From the NCBI GenBank assembly GCA_003212515.1, contig QCPL01000006.1, forward strand, positions 20,604 to 84,603: a stretch of 64,000 bases of DNA, read 5' to 3'. Below the pieces are notes generated by a model, which worked only from the letters and a program-made list of their open reading frames with translations, did not search any database and was not told the DNA's origin. Below, in pieces: positions 16,749-26,325 of the stretch; the first letter of the stretch is position 1, and the number at the start of each line of letters is the position of its first letter. Source of the stretch: Prochlorococcus sp. AG-436-M02 (GTDB taxonomy: Bacteria > Cyanobacteriota > Cyanobacteriia > PCC-6307 > Cyanobiaceae). Made by a program: the position numbers and the translations under genes.

Positions 16749-18137
16749 TTATTGCATAGTAACAAATTCTTCTGCAATTGTAGGGTGTAAAGCCATCGTC
16801 TGATCAAAATCTGATTTCTTTGCACCCATTTTGATAGCAATAGAAGCCATCTGAATAATTTCAGCAGAATAATCTCCTAGCATATGGCAACCAAGAACAA
16901 TTTCTGTTTTACTATTAACAACTAATTTCAATAGACATTTTTCTTCTGATTTAGTTAACATTTTCGACATGGGGCGAAATCTTGCTTTATAAGTAGAAAC
17001 ATTGTTCTTGCCATATCTATCTAAAGACTCTTGTTCTGTAAGTCCCACTCCAGCAATCTCAGGTTGAGAAAAGACTGCCTTAGGAATAAATTCATAGTCA
17101 ATCAATCTATTTTTCTTGCCAAAAAGATTGTCAGCACAGATTCTACCTTCTTCAATAGCCACAGGTGTAAGGTTGATCTTATCGGTAACATCACCTACTG
17201 CAAGAATATGCGGAATATTTGTCTGATGTCTATTGTCTACCGCGATTCGATTCTTAATAGTTTTTAAGTCAATTAAATCAAGATTAAGTCCCTCAAGGAA
17301 TGGTTCTCTACCAGTAGCAAAAATAACTGCACCGCATTTATATTCATATCCTTGACAATCAGTTAATCTCAAAGCTCCAACCTGTCCATCTAAAGATACG
17401 ATTTCAGTTTGAAATCGTATATCTATTCCTCTGGCAATCATAGATTTTTGCAAAGCCAAAGAAACCTCCTGATCAAAACCCTTTAGTAAATTGCCACCTC
17501 TAACTAGTTGTTTTACACTTATCCCTAAGCCATTCAAAATACAAGAAAATTCACAAGCAATAAAACCTCCCCCAATTACGACAACCTTTTCAGGAAAGCT
17601 TTTCTGCAAAAAGACATCATCACTTACCCATCCTAAAGAGGCACCTGGAATATTAGGTCTAGAAGGGCGACCCCCAACTGCAATCAAAATATTCTTAGCA
17701 TTCAGTTCAATAGGTGAACTTAAGTCTGAAGTTTTTACCCCTACGGAATTTATACCAGTGAAATATCCCCAACCTCTTATAAGGTTGACATTCGCTTTCT
17801 CAAGCAAGTCAATGTGTAATTGATTTAAGCGATCAACTTCCTTCCGAACATTCTTTAACAAAGTTCCTGGATTTATTTTCACTTCATTTAATTCAATTCC
17901 AAACAATGAAGCATTGTTAATATTTTCAACATGTTTAGATCCATATACCAGCAATTTTTTTGGGACACAACCCCTAATTACACAAGTGCCTCCTACCCGA
18001 TCACCTTCTATTATTGCCACTCTTGCACCATAACCTGCAGCTCTTTTAGCTGCAGCCAAGCCCCCGGAACCAGCACCTAATACAATCAAATCAAAAGAAT
18101 GGTTCTTCAAGATAAAACTCCTACTGAGCCTTTTCAT
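16749..18137 (-). CDS. gor: Glutathione reductase
   Basis: An NADPH- and FAD-dependent disulfide reductase that keeps glutathione reduced. The FAD motif VLGAGSGGLAAAKRA is followed by the redox-active GGTCVIRGCVPKK pair of cysteines. The NADPH-binding VVIGGGFIACEF is next, then a second FAD segment with AVGDVT. The C-terminal active-site His is in ALHPTIAEEF. The 462-aa length is normal. It is divergent from a glutathione S-transferase gene only 17 nt away, so the two glutathione genes probably share regulation. Confidence 0.95.
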   Translation of the reverse strand: MKRLSRSFILKNHSFDLIVLGAGSGGLAAAKRAAGYGARVAIIEGDRVGGTCVIRGCVPKKLLVYGSKHVENINNASLFGIELNEVKINPGTLLKNVRKEVDRLNQLHIDLLEKANVNLIRGWGYFTGINSVGVKTSDLSSPIELNAKNILIAVGGRPSRPNIPGASLGWVSDDVFLQKSFPEKVVVIGGGFIACEFSCILNGLGISVKQLVRGGNLLKGFDQEVSLALQKSMIARGIDIRFQTEIVSLDGQVGALRLTDCQGYEYKCGAVIFATGREPFLEGLNLDLIDLKTIKNRIAVDNRHQTNIPHILAVGDVTDKINLTPVAIEEGRICADNLFGKKNRLIDYEFIPKAVFSQPEIAGVGLTEQESLDRYGKNNVSTYKARFRPMSKMLTKSEEKCLLKLVVNSKTEIVLGCHMLGDYSAEIIQMASIAIKMGAKKSDFDQTMALHPTIAEEFVTMQ

Positions 18138-18154
18138 TATTCTCCTACTAATCC

Positions 18155-19393
18155 ATGAAAGAAGCCACCGAAGCCCTTAGTTGGGAAGAACTTGAGAACC
18201 TTACAGAAAAGGAATCAGACTTAATTAATGGTCCAAACAACTCATACTCGTTTTTAAGACTATTTGGTCAAGACAAATCATCTATAAGAGTAATCTTTTA
18301 TAGAGATAGGCATGCCTGGTGCCCTTACTGTCAAAAGGTTTGGTTATGGCTTGAGTGGAAGAGGATTCCTTATGAAGTTAAAAAAGCAACAATGAGATGC
18401 TATGGGAAAAAAGAAAATTGGTATTTACAAAAAGTTCCTTCTGGGATTTTCCCAGCAATAGAATTAGACAAGAATCTGATCACTGAAAGTGATCAGATTC
18501 TTGTAAGCCTCGAAAAAGTTTTCGGGACTTTAGGCATGCCGCTTGAAGATCCAGAAATTCTTAACTTGCGTAATTTAGAAAGAAAGTTATTCAGAGCTTG
18601 GTGTATCTGGTTATGTAGTCAATCATTTAGTGAAGGACAAGCCCTAAGAAAGAAACAACAATTCAAAATAATAGCGCAAGAGTTAGATAATCGACTATCA
18701 AATACAAATTCACAATGGTTAGATTCATCTTTAGAGAGTTCACCAAAATCCTTCCCAGGTAGTCTCGATATAGTGTTTATTCCCTATTTAGAAAGAATGA
18801 ATGCATCTTTGTCATACTACAAAGGCTTTGAATTAAGAGAAGAATTTCCAAATATTAACAACTGGTTTAAGTCACTTGAGCAATTAGATGAATATAGAGG
18901 GACCCAAGGAGACTTTCATACTCATGCTCATGACCTACCACCCCAGATGGGAGGATGCTGGTTTGATCACAACAAGAATCAAAAATTGCTATCGCAGAGA
19001 ATTGACATTGGGTATGGGCTAGGTGAAAAAGAAACAACCTACAAATCTTCCAAATCTGACTCCCCCGGGAAAATAGCATTAAGAAGAGTTTTAAAGCATC
19101 GCAATCAAATCAAAAAGGTTAACCCTTTAGGTTCTGAATTCTTTGACCAACCCTTAAGAGCAGCTCTTAGCAGAATGCTTCTAAAACAATCTTTTGCTCC
19201 AGCCAAAGGAAGCGCAATTGGGCTAAGATACTTGAAAGATAGAGTGTCTGTTCCGAGAGATATGCCTCTACTTTCTGCAAGAGAGCTTAGAAAAGCTCTA
19301 GAAGAAACTGCTCAGATTGATGGTCCTGTTCAGGGACCATCAATTCCTATTAGGAACCGTTTTGATCAAAATCCTCTTGATTTTTTAAAGTAA
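18155..19393 (+). CDS. Glutathione S-transferase family protein
   Basis: A 412-aa protein with an N-terminal thioredoxin-fold GST domain. VIFYRDRHAWCPYCQKVWLW carries a CPYC redox motif, and the glutathione-binding PSGIFPAIEL and TESDQIL follow. A helical domain comes next, then a long C-terminal extension of about 150 residues not typical of simple GSTs. It is divergent from gor. The coding sequence contains a perfect 17-bp inverted repeat at 18468-18504 spanning the TESDQ segment. Substrate is unknown. Confidence 0.88.
   Translation: MKEATEALSWEELENLTEKESDLINGPNNSYSFLRLFGQDKSSIRVIFYRDRHAWCPYCQKVWLWLEWKRIPYEVKKATMRCYGKKENWYLQKVPSGIFPAIELDKNLITESDQILVSLEKVFGTLGMPLEDPEILNLRNLERKLFRAWCIWLCSQSFSEGQALRKKQQFKIIAQELDNRLSNTNSQWLDSSLESSPKSFPGSLDIVFIPYLERMNASLSYYKGFELREEFPNINNWFKSLEQLDEYRGTQGDFHTHAHDLPPQMGGCWFDHNKNQKLLSQRIDIGYGLGEKETTYKSSKSDSPGKIALRRVLKHRNQIKKVNPLGSEFFDQPLRAALSRMLLKQSFAPAKGSAIGLRYLKDRVSVPRDMPLLSARELRKALEETAQIDGPVQGPSIPIRNRFDQNPLDFLK
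18468..18504. repeat. Perfect 17-bp inverted repeat within GST coding sequence
   Basis: ACAAGAATCTGATCACT at 18468-18484 is exactly complementary to AGTGATCAGATTCTTGT at 18488-18504, leaving only GAA as loop. It encodes part of the conserved glutathione-binding loop. It would form a very stable hairpin in mRNA or a cruciform in DNA. Confidence 0.95.
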
Positions 19394-19417
19394 GCTGAAT
19401 AAGAAAATCTAAATAAA

Positions 19418-20809
19418 TCAACGCTTACTTCGAGAATCTATCTGTAGTAAATCTCTAATTCTCTGAACCTGACTAGCCATCTGGGGGTCACTAGACAACT
19501 TCTTCTCGACTTGTTCTATTGCATACATCACTGTAGTATGGTCTTTACCACCAAAAGCATCTCCAATTCGAGGCAAACTAAGATTAGTCCCTTGGCGCAT
19601 CAAATACATGCCTACCTGTCTTGCTTGACTTACAGGGCGACGTCTACTTGCACTCTTCATCTCATCTGATGTTACCTGGAAAACTTCCGCAACCTTTTCC
19701 AAGACTTGCTTAGGGGTAACTTCAACCCCCTGACCATTTGGATCCAACATTGGGGCTATGGAATCCACGGTCATAGGTAGACCTGTAATGGAAGCAAATG
19801 CAATAGCCCTAGTCAACGCTCCTTCAAGCTCACGGATATTGGAGGTGAAGCGCCCTGCAATGAATTGAATGAGATCTCGAGGCAGCCCTACTCTTTCTTG
19901 TTCAGCCTTCTTCTGTAAGATCGCCATCCTGGTTTCCAAATCAGGAGCCTGAATATCTGCAATCAATCCCATTGAGAATCTAGACATTAAACGTTCCTGA
20001 AGTCGAGGAATCTGACTAGGCGGACGATCACTCGCTAAAACAATTTGACTCCCTGCATCATGCAAAGCGTTAAAAGTATGAAAGAACTCTTCTTGGGTAT
20101 ACTCTTTACCTTCAATAAACTGAATATCATCAACAAGAATTAAATCTGCTGCTCTATATCTATCGCGAAAAGCCTGCATACGGTCTTGCCTAATTGCAAG
20201 AATCAAATCATTAGTAAACGTTTCTGTTGAAATATAAGCAACTTTTGCCGCAGGATCGATTTCCATTCTGTAATGTCCTATCGCTTGCATTAAATGGGTT
20301 TTTCCAAGTCCTACTCCTCCACAGATAAACAAAGGGTTAAATTCTCGTCCTGGAGCTTCTGCTACAGCCATTGCCGCTGCATGAGCCATACGACTATTAG
20401 GCCCAACAACAAATCTATTGAAAACGTATCTCAAGTTAAGCAATGGGCTTGATTTCTTAGGAAGCTTTGAAGAGTCCTCCCCTAAAGTCCTATTAGGTAG
20501 ATCTGTAGCAACAGCAGTAGAACTTTTCAAACCAGAAGAAATAGGAAGATCCTTAGCACCATCTGATATGTCTTTTACCTTTACATTTACAGTGACAGGT
20601 TCTCCAAAGATCTCTTCCGCTGTTTCTTGGATTGTTTGTGAGTAATTATTTCTTAACCATGCACTTGAAAAGCTATTAGGAGCAATCAAAGTTAGCTCTC
20701 CATTCTCAAAACTACTGAATTGAGTTGGGCGTATCCATGTTTCATATGAAGGCTTGCTTAGATTTTTCTTTAGCGAACTCTGAACCTTTTCCCAAGACTC
20801 TTCACGCAT
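19418..20809 (-). CDS. dnaA: Chromosomal replication initiator DnaA
   Basis: DnaA binds DnaA boxes and melts the origin. The 463-aa protein has the N-terminal interaction domain ([20 protein letters not shown]). A linker leads to the AAA+ domain with Walker [11 protein letters not shown] and Walker [10 protein letters not shown]. The C-terminal DNA-binding signature [12 protein letters not shown] is intact. No DnaA-box cluster is visible on either side, so this locus does not look like oriC, in line with the frequent uncoupling of dnaA and origin in cyanobacteria. Confidence 0.97.
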   Translation of the reverse strand: MREESWEKVQSSLKKNLSKPSYETWIRPTQFSSFENGELTLIAPNSFSSAWLRNNYSQTIQETAEEIFGEPVTVNVKVKDISDGAKDLPISSGLKSSTAVATDLPNRTLGEDSSKLPKKSSPLLNLRYVFNRFVVGPNSRMAHAAAMAVAEAPGREFNPLFICGGVGLGKTHLMQAIGHYRMEIDPAAKVAYISTETFTNDLILAIRQDRMQAFRDRYRAADLILVDDIQFIEGKEYTQEEFFHTFNALHDAGSQIVLASDRPPSQIPRLQERLMSRFSMGLIADIQAPDLETRMAILQKKAEQERVGLPRDLIQFIAGRFTSNIRELEGALTRAIAFASITGLPMTVDSIAPMLDPNGQGVEVTPKQVLEKVAEVFQVTSDEMKSASRRRPVSQARQVGMYLMRQGTNLSLPRIGDAFGGKDHTTVMYAIEQVEKKLSSDPQMASQVQRIRDLLQIDSRSKR

Positions 20810-21010
20810 TAGTCCTGAATCTCCTAATCAGAGGCTGAATCTAAACGTGGTTATGAATTTAGGCATTAAAAAATCAGAAAATCAGGTTTTTTCCTCGCGA
20901 ACAATTTCCTTAAAACCATCTCTCTCAAAGGCATAAGGGGAAAGAGAACAAAAACACTTATTAAAGAAGCTTATTAAAGCTATACAGGATGCAACTAAAA
21001 TTCCTCCTAA

Positions 21011-21097
21011 ATGGCCGGGAAAGCAATCAAAGTTTTTACTAAAAAAAGACTTTCAAAAACTCCATCCAAAAAAATATCAACTAAAAGTATTAAATGA
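21011..21097 (+). CDS. Possible 28-aa lysine-rich leader ORF
   Basis: ATG 21011 to TGA 21097 encodes MAGKAIKVFTKKRLSKTPSK plus KISTKSIK; about ten lysines in 28 residues. Its stop overlaps the start of the following glycosyltransferase in an ATGA arrangement, the usual sign of translational coupling. There is no visible Shine-Dalgarno and an in-frame stop directly precedes the ATG, so it may be chance in an A-rich leader. Confidence 0.25.
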   Translation: MAGKAIKVFTKKRLSKTPSKKISTKSIK

Positions 21098-21735
21098 GCA
21101 AGCCTCTTCTTATCTTAATGACTCGGTGGCCAGCCCCAAAAAGATGCAAAAAACGACTTGCCGAAGATATAGGGGCCTCTAAAGCAGCTGCAATACAACA
21201 GAAGTTAACTTTTCACACTATTGTTGTCGCAAAAAGTCTTCACGAGCAGGGCTACCTAGAAATTCAATTAGCAGTAGAAGGAATTGGAAACAAAAAAGTT
21301 TCACGATGGGCACGTTCTCATGGCATATCTCAATCAAGTTGTCAGGGGGAAGGAAACCTTGGATTAAAAATGAAGCGGCAACTGGTTTTAGCCCAGAGGG
21401 AAAGAAGGTTGAATACGCAGAGAGGTCGAGATATTATCTTAATTGGGACAGATGTTGCAGACTTGTGTGAAAATGACATTATATTTGCAATAAACTCTTT
21501 AGCTAAAAATGAAATAGTTATTGGCCCTGCAGAAGATGGCGGTTACTGGCTAATAGGCTTTTCTAAAAAGATTCTTTACCCAGCTATTTCATGGCCCTTC
21601 ACAGGCATAAGATGGGGATCAAATTCAGTTTTGCATGAAACTATTAAGAAAGCTCAAGTAAAAGGAGTTAAATATAAATTAATAGGGACAAAAAGCGACC
21701 TTGATCAATCATCAGATCTAGGGTTTTGGTGCTAG
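21094..21735 (+). CDS. TIGR04282-type glycosyltransferase (DUF2064)
   Basis: A 213-aa GT-A-fold protein: MSKPLLILMTRWPAPKRCKKRL at the N-terminus (P-x-x-x-x-x-K-T-R-L-like), IILIGTDVADL as the nucleotide/metal segment, and GPAEDGGYWLIGF. This is the signature of the DUF2064 family, annotated as arsenosugar biosynthesis glycosyltransferase. It sits 14 nt before a TIGR04283-type partner, the standard pairing. Neither arsM nor the radical SAM gene is in the window, so the arsenosugar role is by family only. Confidence 0.85.
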   Translation: MSKPLLILMTRWPAPKRCKKRLAEDIGASKAAAIQQKLTFHTIVVAKSLHEQGYLEIQLAVEGIGNKKVSRWARSHGISQSSCQGEGNLGLKMKRQLVLAQRERRLNTQRGRDIILIGTDVADLCENDIIFAINSLAKNEIVIGPAEDGGYWLIGFSKKILYPAISWPFTGIRWGSNSVLHETIKKAQVKGVKYKLIGTKSDLDQSSDLGFWC

Positions 21736-21749
21736 TCAAATAAAGTAGA

Positions 21750-22436
21750 ATGCTTAGTATTATTATACCTACAATCAATGAAGCCAAAAAACTACCTCTT
21801 TTATTAGCAGACATTAACTTATACCCTCATCAATTTGAATTAATCATTAGCGATTACAAGAGTTCAGATCTAACTAAAATGATTGCAAGTATAGGAGGTG
21901 CAAAAGTAATTCACAATGAAAGCAAAGGTAGAGGGCATCAACTATTTAAAGGGGCCAAAGAAGCTTCAGGAGAATGGCTCCTTTTTTTGCATGCTGACTC
22001 CAGATTAGAAACCTATTGGGGTTGGAAGGTAGCCGAAATAATCAACAAAGAATCTAATAATGTATATGGATGGTTTTTTGATTTTAAAATTGAGAAAAAA
22101 GGATTCACATGGTTTTTACTTGAATTAGCTGTTTTTATTAGAAGCTATTTTTTTCAAGCACCTTATGGAGACCAAGGGCTCCTGATAAGCAAAGATCTCT
22201 ATTTAAGAATAGGAGGTTACAAGCAAATCCCTATCATGGAAGACATTGATATAAATATTCGACTGAATCAAGCAACAAATCTGAAAAGAATAGGATCAGC
22301 AATTACAACAAGTAGCAGAAAATATTTTAAAAGTAATATAATTAAAAATGCAATCAAAAATTCGAATTTAATAAATAGTTGGAAGAAAGGAGAAGATCCT
22401 ATTAGCTTAATGCAAAAATATTATTCAAATAAATAA
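21750..22436 (+). CDS. TIGR04283-type family 2 glycosyltransferase
   Basis: A 228-aa GT2 enzyme: MLSIIIPTINEAKKLPLLL (nucleotide-sugar binding start), ELIISDYKSSD, the metal-binding LFLHADSRL (DxD-like), and PYGDQGLLISKDLYLRIGGY followed by MEDIDINIRL, the acceptor/catalytic region. The family pairs with DUF2064 proteins in arsenosugar-type clusters. A hydrophobic stretch (TWFLLELAVFIRSYFF) may associate with the membrane. Codon use becomes A-rich at the 3' end, but no frame disruption is seen. Confidence 0.87.
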   Translation: MLSIIIPTINEAKKLPLLLADINLYPHQFELIISDYKSSDLTKMIASIGGAKVIHNESKGRGHQLFKGAKEASGEWLLFLHADSRLETYWGWKVAEIINKESNNVYGWFFDFKIEKKGFTWFLLELAVFIRSYFFQAPYGDQGLLISKDLYLRIGGYKQIPIMEDIDINIRLNQATNLKRIGSAITTSSRKYFKSNIIKNAIKNSNLINSWKKGEDPISLMQKYYSNK

Positions 22437-22452
22437 AGTTTACAGTTAAAAC

Positions 22453-22930
22453 TTAATTAGCGTACCAAAATGCACAACGATATCCGTTAGGTTCAAGAAT
22501 CCAGCCTTGGCTTCTATAAAAAACTGATAACTCCTGGATCAGCAAAAAGAACAACTCTTTCTATATTCATTTCTTTAAGACTTTGAATGACATATGCCAT
22601 TAACTCTTTCCCTAGTCCAAAACCTTGATAAACCGGGTTAATCGCAACATCCCAAACTGTTGCATATAGAACCCCATCACCTGTACATCTAGCAAAGCCC
22701 ACTAAACGAGGAAATTTAGGATCATGTTGCCATAGGCCAACCTTAAGCAAACTATTATCCAAGGCCTTTTGAACCCTTCTCATTGGTCTTCTTCCCCAAC
22801 CCACTGATTGAAGCAACTGTTCCAGTTCAATCAAATCAAGAGGTTTAGACTGACTGAAGAAAAAACTTAAACTTATCTGTTTTAGAGATACATTCTCGAG
22901 ATTCTGCTCCATAGATTTCTTTGAAATCAT
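22453..22930 (-). pseudogene. GNAT N-acetyltransferase with +1 frameshift near the C-terminus
   Basis: The frame from ATG 22928-22930 encodes a plastid/NSI-type GNAT. The acetyl-CoA motif NPVYQGFGLGKELM is present, followed by VVLFADPGVISF, and the frame then hits TAG at 22514-22516. Dropping one T from the run at 22518-22523 restores a typical ending (FYRSQGWILEPNGYRCAFWY), with a stop at 22453-22455. The 478-nt span is 3n+1, as expected for a one-base insertion. It may be a sequencing error, a slippage-corrected gene or a fresh pseudogene. ATG 22912 is an alternative start. Confidence 0.8.
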
Positions 22931-23016
22931 TAGAAGAATGGCGATTATTCGCCCAACCCATGAGGTTAATCTTCCCTTGTCCAACTTTTCTAATCATCAA
23001 TTAATACTTTCTCCAA

Positions 23017-24810
23017 TCAAAACTTGGCAAGTCCTTGCTCTTGTAGTTTTGCCAACTGAGCATATAAACCTCCTAGAGAAATAAGCTCTTGATGATTTCC
23101 TTCTTCTATAAGTTTTCCTTTTTTCATTACCAAAATACGATCAGATGCTTCAATTGTGGCAAGACGATGCGCAATAACCAAAGCAGTTCTTGTCTTAAGC
23201 AACCTATCCAAATCTCTTTGCAAGGTGGCTTCCGTCGAAGGATCCATAAAAGCAGTCGCCTCATCCATAATCAAGATTTTCGGGCTGCGAATAGCTACTC
23301 GAGCAACAGATAGCAACTGCCTTTCCCCAGAAGAAATATTCCCTCCTCTCTCCCTCAACAAGGTTTTCAAACCATTTGGGAACCTATTCAGCAATGACCC
23401 TAGGCCTAGCTCATTACATATTTGAGCCAATCTCTCATCACTAATTGATGAATCTAACCTAAGATTATCTGCGACATTTCCGCTAAATAAGAAAGTATCT
23501 TGTAAAACTACACCTATTTGCCTTCTTAAATTAGATAAAGGTATCTCTTTTATATCAACTCCATCAATAAGTATTCTTCCTTCTTGGGGCTCATACAATC
23601 TACACAATAACCTAATTAATGTTGTTTTGCCTGATCCAGTTGGTCCAACAAGTGCTACATGTTCTCCTGGTAAGATCTTAAAGCTGAGATCACTAATAAT
23701 CTGATCATCAGGTCTATAATGAAAACTTACATTTTCAAATACAACTTCACCAAGACAAGATTCTTTTGCAATATTTAATCTTACACTTTTCTCATGTTCT
23801 TTAAAATCTATTATCTCTATATTTTCTTCTAGTAATTCACCAATTCTTTCAACTGCAGTCAAGCCTCCTTGTATTTGAGTAAATCTTTCTGCAAGCTGTC
23901 TCAAAGGCTCAAAGAGTCTCTGAGAATAAAGAATAAATGCCGTCAAAGTGCCTAAGCCCATCGAGCCAGCAGTAACAAACCATCCACCTAAAGCAATTAC
24001 TAATGCAACTACAGCTAAAGAAACCCATTCAATGAAAGCAGATATACTGCTGTCATAAAAGATAATACTATTTACTGCATTCCTATAAGCCAAACCAGTC
24101 TTATTAAAGCGTCTTGCATTTACGCCTTGTCTTCTAAACATTTGAACAACCTCAATACCTTGAAGATTTTCTTGAAAATCAGCATTGAGCTCAGAGAGTT
24201 CTTCCCGAACTCGATAATTTGATCTTCTATACCTCTTCTGCAACCAAAGAATAAAAAGAGTTACCGGTATTTGTGTAGTTAAAAGTAATGCTCCTAATTT
24301 CCAGTCAATTAAAAGCATGGTAATTGAGATCACAATTAAAGTCACAATATCTGCTAGGACTCCAACAGCTCCACTTCCAAATACTTCAGATAGTGCGTCT
24401 ACATCACTAGTTAGCCTTGTAAGTAATTTACCTACAGGCATTGAATCGTGGTACCTCAAAGAAAGGTTAATAGCATGAGAAAATAAATCTTTCCTAATTC
24501 GAGCAGTTAAACTTTGGCCAACTGATTGAATGTTATATGACTGAAAACCTTGAAGAGCAAGACGAATAAGTACAGAAAACAACAGAAGAGTTATCAAGAT
24601 CCTAATTGCATATTCCATAGAAAGAGCATTTAGCCATGAAAAAGCAGCTTCACCTTTTAAAACGCTAATTGCTTGTCCAACTAATAAAGGTTGAATTGCA
24701 CCAGCAAAAGAAAGTGGGAGAAGTAGGAATAGGATTAGCAATAGTCGTCTTTTATCCTTCTGGAGGTATCGACCAAGACGCTTAACTCTTTGGAAATCCT
24801 GAAATGCCAT
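23017..24810 (-). CDS. ABC exporter, fused membrane and ATPase domains
   Basis: A 597-aa half-transporter of the MsbA/MdlB type. Six transmembrane helices occupy about residues 20-300, followed by an ATPase domain with Walker A GPTGSGKTTLIRLL, Q-loop GVVLQDTFLFSG, signature ISSGERQLLS, Walker B ILIMDEATAF and the switch His in VIAHRL. It should dimerise in the inner membrane and export lipids or drugs; substrate unknown. hisG ends only 4 nt upstream on the same strand, so they are probably cotranscribed. Confidence 0.93.
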   Translation of the reverse strand: MAFQDFQRVKRLGRYLQKDKRRLLLILFLLLPLSFAGAIQPLLVGQAISVLKGEAAFSWLNALSMEYAIRILITLLLFSVLIRLALQGFQSYNIQSVGQSLTARIRKDLFSHAINLSLRYHDSMPVGKLLTRLTSDVDALSEVFGSGAVGVLADIVTLIVISITMLLIDWKLGALLLTTQIPVTLFILWLQKRYRRSNYRVREELSELNADFQENLQGIEVVQMFRRQGVNARRFNKTGLAYRNAVNSIIFYDSSISAFIEWVSLAVVALVIALGGWFVTAGSMGLGTLTAFILYSQRLFEPLRQLAERFTQIQGGLTAVERIGELLEENIEIIDFKEHEKSVRLNIAKESCLGEVVFENVSFHYRPDDQIISDLSFKILPGEHVALVGPTGSGKTTLIRLLCRLYEPQEGRILIDGVDIKEIPLSNLRRQIGVVLQDTFLFSGNVADNLRLDSSISDERLAQICNELGLGSLLNRFPNGLKTLLRERGGNISSGERQLLSVARVAIRSPKILIMDEATAFMDPSTEATLQRDLDRLLKTRTALVIAHRLATIEASDRILVMKKGKLIEEGNHQELISLGGLYAQLAKLQEQGLAKF

Positions 24811-24814
24811 TTAT

Positions 24815-25468
24815 TTACAAATCAGAGCTAACAGACTGAGACTGAGACTGAATAGTTTTAACAATTTCATGAAGCTTTCCATTGTCTAATCTTAAAGAAA
24901 GTGGATGCGCAATTAAGCGCGCTGATGAATAAAAAAGTTGATCAATTTCAATCAATCCATTTTCGCGAAGTGTTTGTCCTGTTGCTACTAAATCAACAAT
25001 CGCCTCTGCGATTCCAGTTAATGGGCCAAGTTCAACAGAGCCTGTCAGGTGAACTAACTCAACTGGAAGATCAATCTCTTCAAAAAAACGTCTTGCACAA
25101 TTAGTAAATTTACTTGCCACTCTGCAGTGAGGCGGTAAATCAACTGCACTCTTATAACCACTTGTTGATTTAACTGCCACTGACATGCGGCAACCTCCAA
25201 AACCAAGATCAATCAAATTTGCAACTTGCATTTGTTTCTCGCTAAGTACATCAAACCCCACAATCCCTAAGTGCGCCTGACCATAAGCAACATAAACAGG
25301 TACATCACCATTCCTTACTAGAAGGGCCTTAGCTCGACCGCAAGCTGATGGAACCATTAACAAGCGGTTAGATGAGTCCAGGACTGCCGAGAAATCGAGC
25401 CCAGCTTTGGCAAATCTTGTAACAGAGTCTTTTAGCAAAGCTCCTTTTGCTAAGGCAACAGTAATCAT
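24815..25468 (-). CDS. hisG: ATP phosphoribosyltransferase, short form
   Basis: HisG condenses ATP with PRPP in the first step of histidine synthesis. At 217 aa this is the short form, which lacks the C-terminal regulatory domain and needs the HisZ regulatory subunit; hisZ is not in this window. Family blocks seen: [12 protein letters not shown] at the N-terminus, [14 protein letters not shown], and the PRPP-binding region [20 protein letters not shown]. The ABC exporter gene follows after 4 nt. Confidence 0.95.
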   Translation of the reverse strand: MITVALAKGALLKDSVTRFAKAGLDFSAVLDSSNRLLMVPSACGRAKALLVRNGDVPVYVAYGQAHLGIVGFDVLSEKQMQVANLIDLGFGGCRMSVAVKSTSGYKSAVDLPPHCRVASKFTNCARRFFEEIDLPVELVHLTGSVELGPLTGIAEAIVDLVATGQTLRENGLIEIDQLFYSSARLIAHPLSLRLDNGKLHEIVKTIQSQSQSVSSDL

Positions 25469-25518
25469 GAGTTAATTAATCATCCTGAACTTTAACTATT
25501 TGAGCTACTTTTAAAGCT

Positions 25519-26280
25519 ATGGAACCAGAAAAACAAGATTTCATAATTCATCCTATCCCTGTACTAAAAGACAACATCATATGGATTTGGGTAAAAGGAG
25601 ATCAAGCTGTAGTTGTGGATCCTGCAATTTCTCAACCAGTAATCAGTTGGTTAAAAGAAAATGAGCTGAAACTAACCTCAGTTTTGCAAACCCATCACCA
25701 TGAAGATCATATAGGGGGAACAGAAGATCTTCTAGAGGTTTGGCCATCTTCCTCTGTAATTGCTGCTAAAAGGGATCTGGATCGAATCCCTTTTCAAACT
25801 CACTCTGTAGAAGATAATGAAATTTTTATTCTCTTAGAAGAAGAAATAAAAGTTTTAGAGGTTCCTGGGCATACAAGGAATCACATTTCTTTCTATTTAG
25901 GAGGTTCAAAGATACGCAAAATGCACCCGGTGCTTTTCTCCGGAGACACCTTATTCGGAGCTGGTTGTGGCAGGCTTTTCGAAGGAAGTCCAAGTCAAAT
26001 GTTTAACTCATTAAATCGATTAAAGTCACTCCCAAATGACACTAAAATATTCTGTGCTCATGAATATACAGAAGACAACTTAAAATGGGCAAAATCAATT
26101 TATCCAGAAGATTCAAACATAAGATCAAGACTGGAAAAAGTAATTAAACAAAGGTCCAAAGGGCTTCAAAGCCTTCCTAGTACAATCCTAGAAGAAAGAA
26201 AAAGTAATTTATTTTTCCTTTCTAAAAACTCAGCAGAATTTGCAAAGTTGCGTTTACATAAAGACAACTGGACTAATTAA
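25519..26280 (+). CDS. gloB: Hydroxyacylglutathione hydrolase (glyoxalase II)
   Basis: A metallo-beta-lactamase-fold thioesterase that hydrolyses S-lactoylglutathione. The metal-binding motif THHHEDHIGG is at about residues 58-67; further ligands are in VPGHTRNHISF, FSGDTLFGAGCGR and FCAHEYTEDN. The 253-aa length is normal. It is divergent from hisG with 50 nt between starts and 45 nt upstream of ridA. Together with gor and the GST it adds to glutathione metabolism in this part of the window. Confidence 0.94.
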   Translation: MEPEKQDFIIHPIPVLKDNIIWIWVKGDQAVVVDPAISQPVISWLKENELKLTSVLQTHHHEDHIGGTEDLLEVWPSSSVIAAKRDLDRIPFQTHSVEDNEIFILLEEEIKVLEVPGHTRNHISFYLGGSKIRKMHPVLFSGDTLFGAGCGRLFEGSPSQMFNSLNRLKSLPNDTKIFCAHEYTEDNLKWAKSIYPEDSNIRSRLEKVIKQRSKGLQSLPSTILEERKSNLFFLSKNSAEFAKLRLHKDNWTN

Positions 26281-26325
26281 GTCTTCAGAAGATATAAATT
26301 CATTTGTAATTTAATAGTTGCACTT

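Noticed and set aside
19388..19440. Bidirectional terminator between the GST gene and dnaA
   Set aside because: AAGTAAGC and GCTTACTT are complementary, but the loop is 37 bases and the arms lie at or within gene ends without T-tracts.
19418..21093. Replication origin near dnaA
   Set aside because: No cluster of DnaA-box-like 9-mers or AT-rich unwinding repeats is visible beside dnaA.
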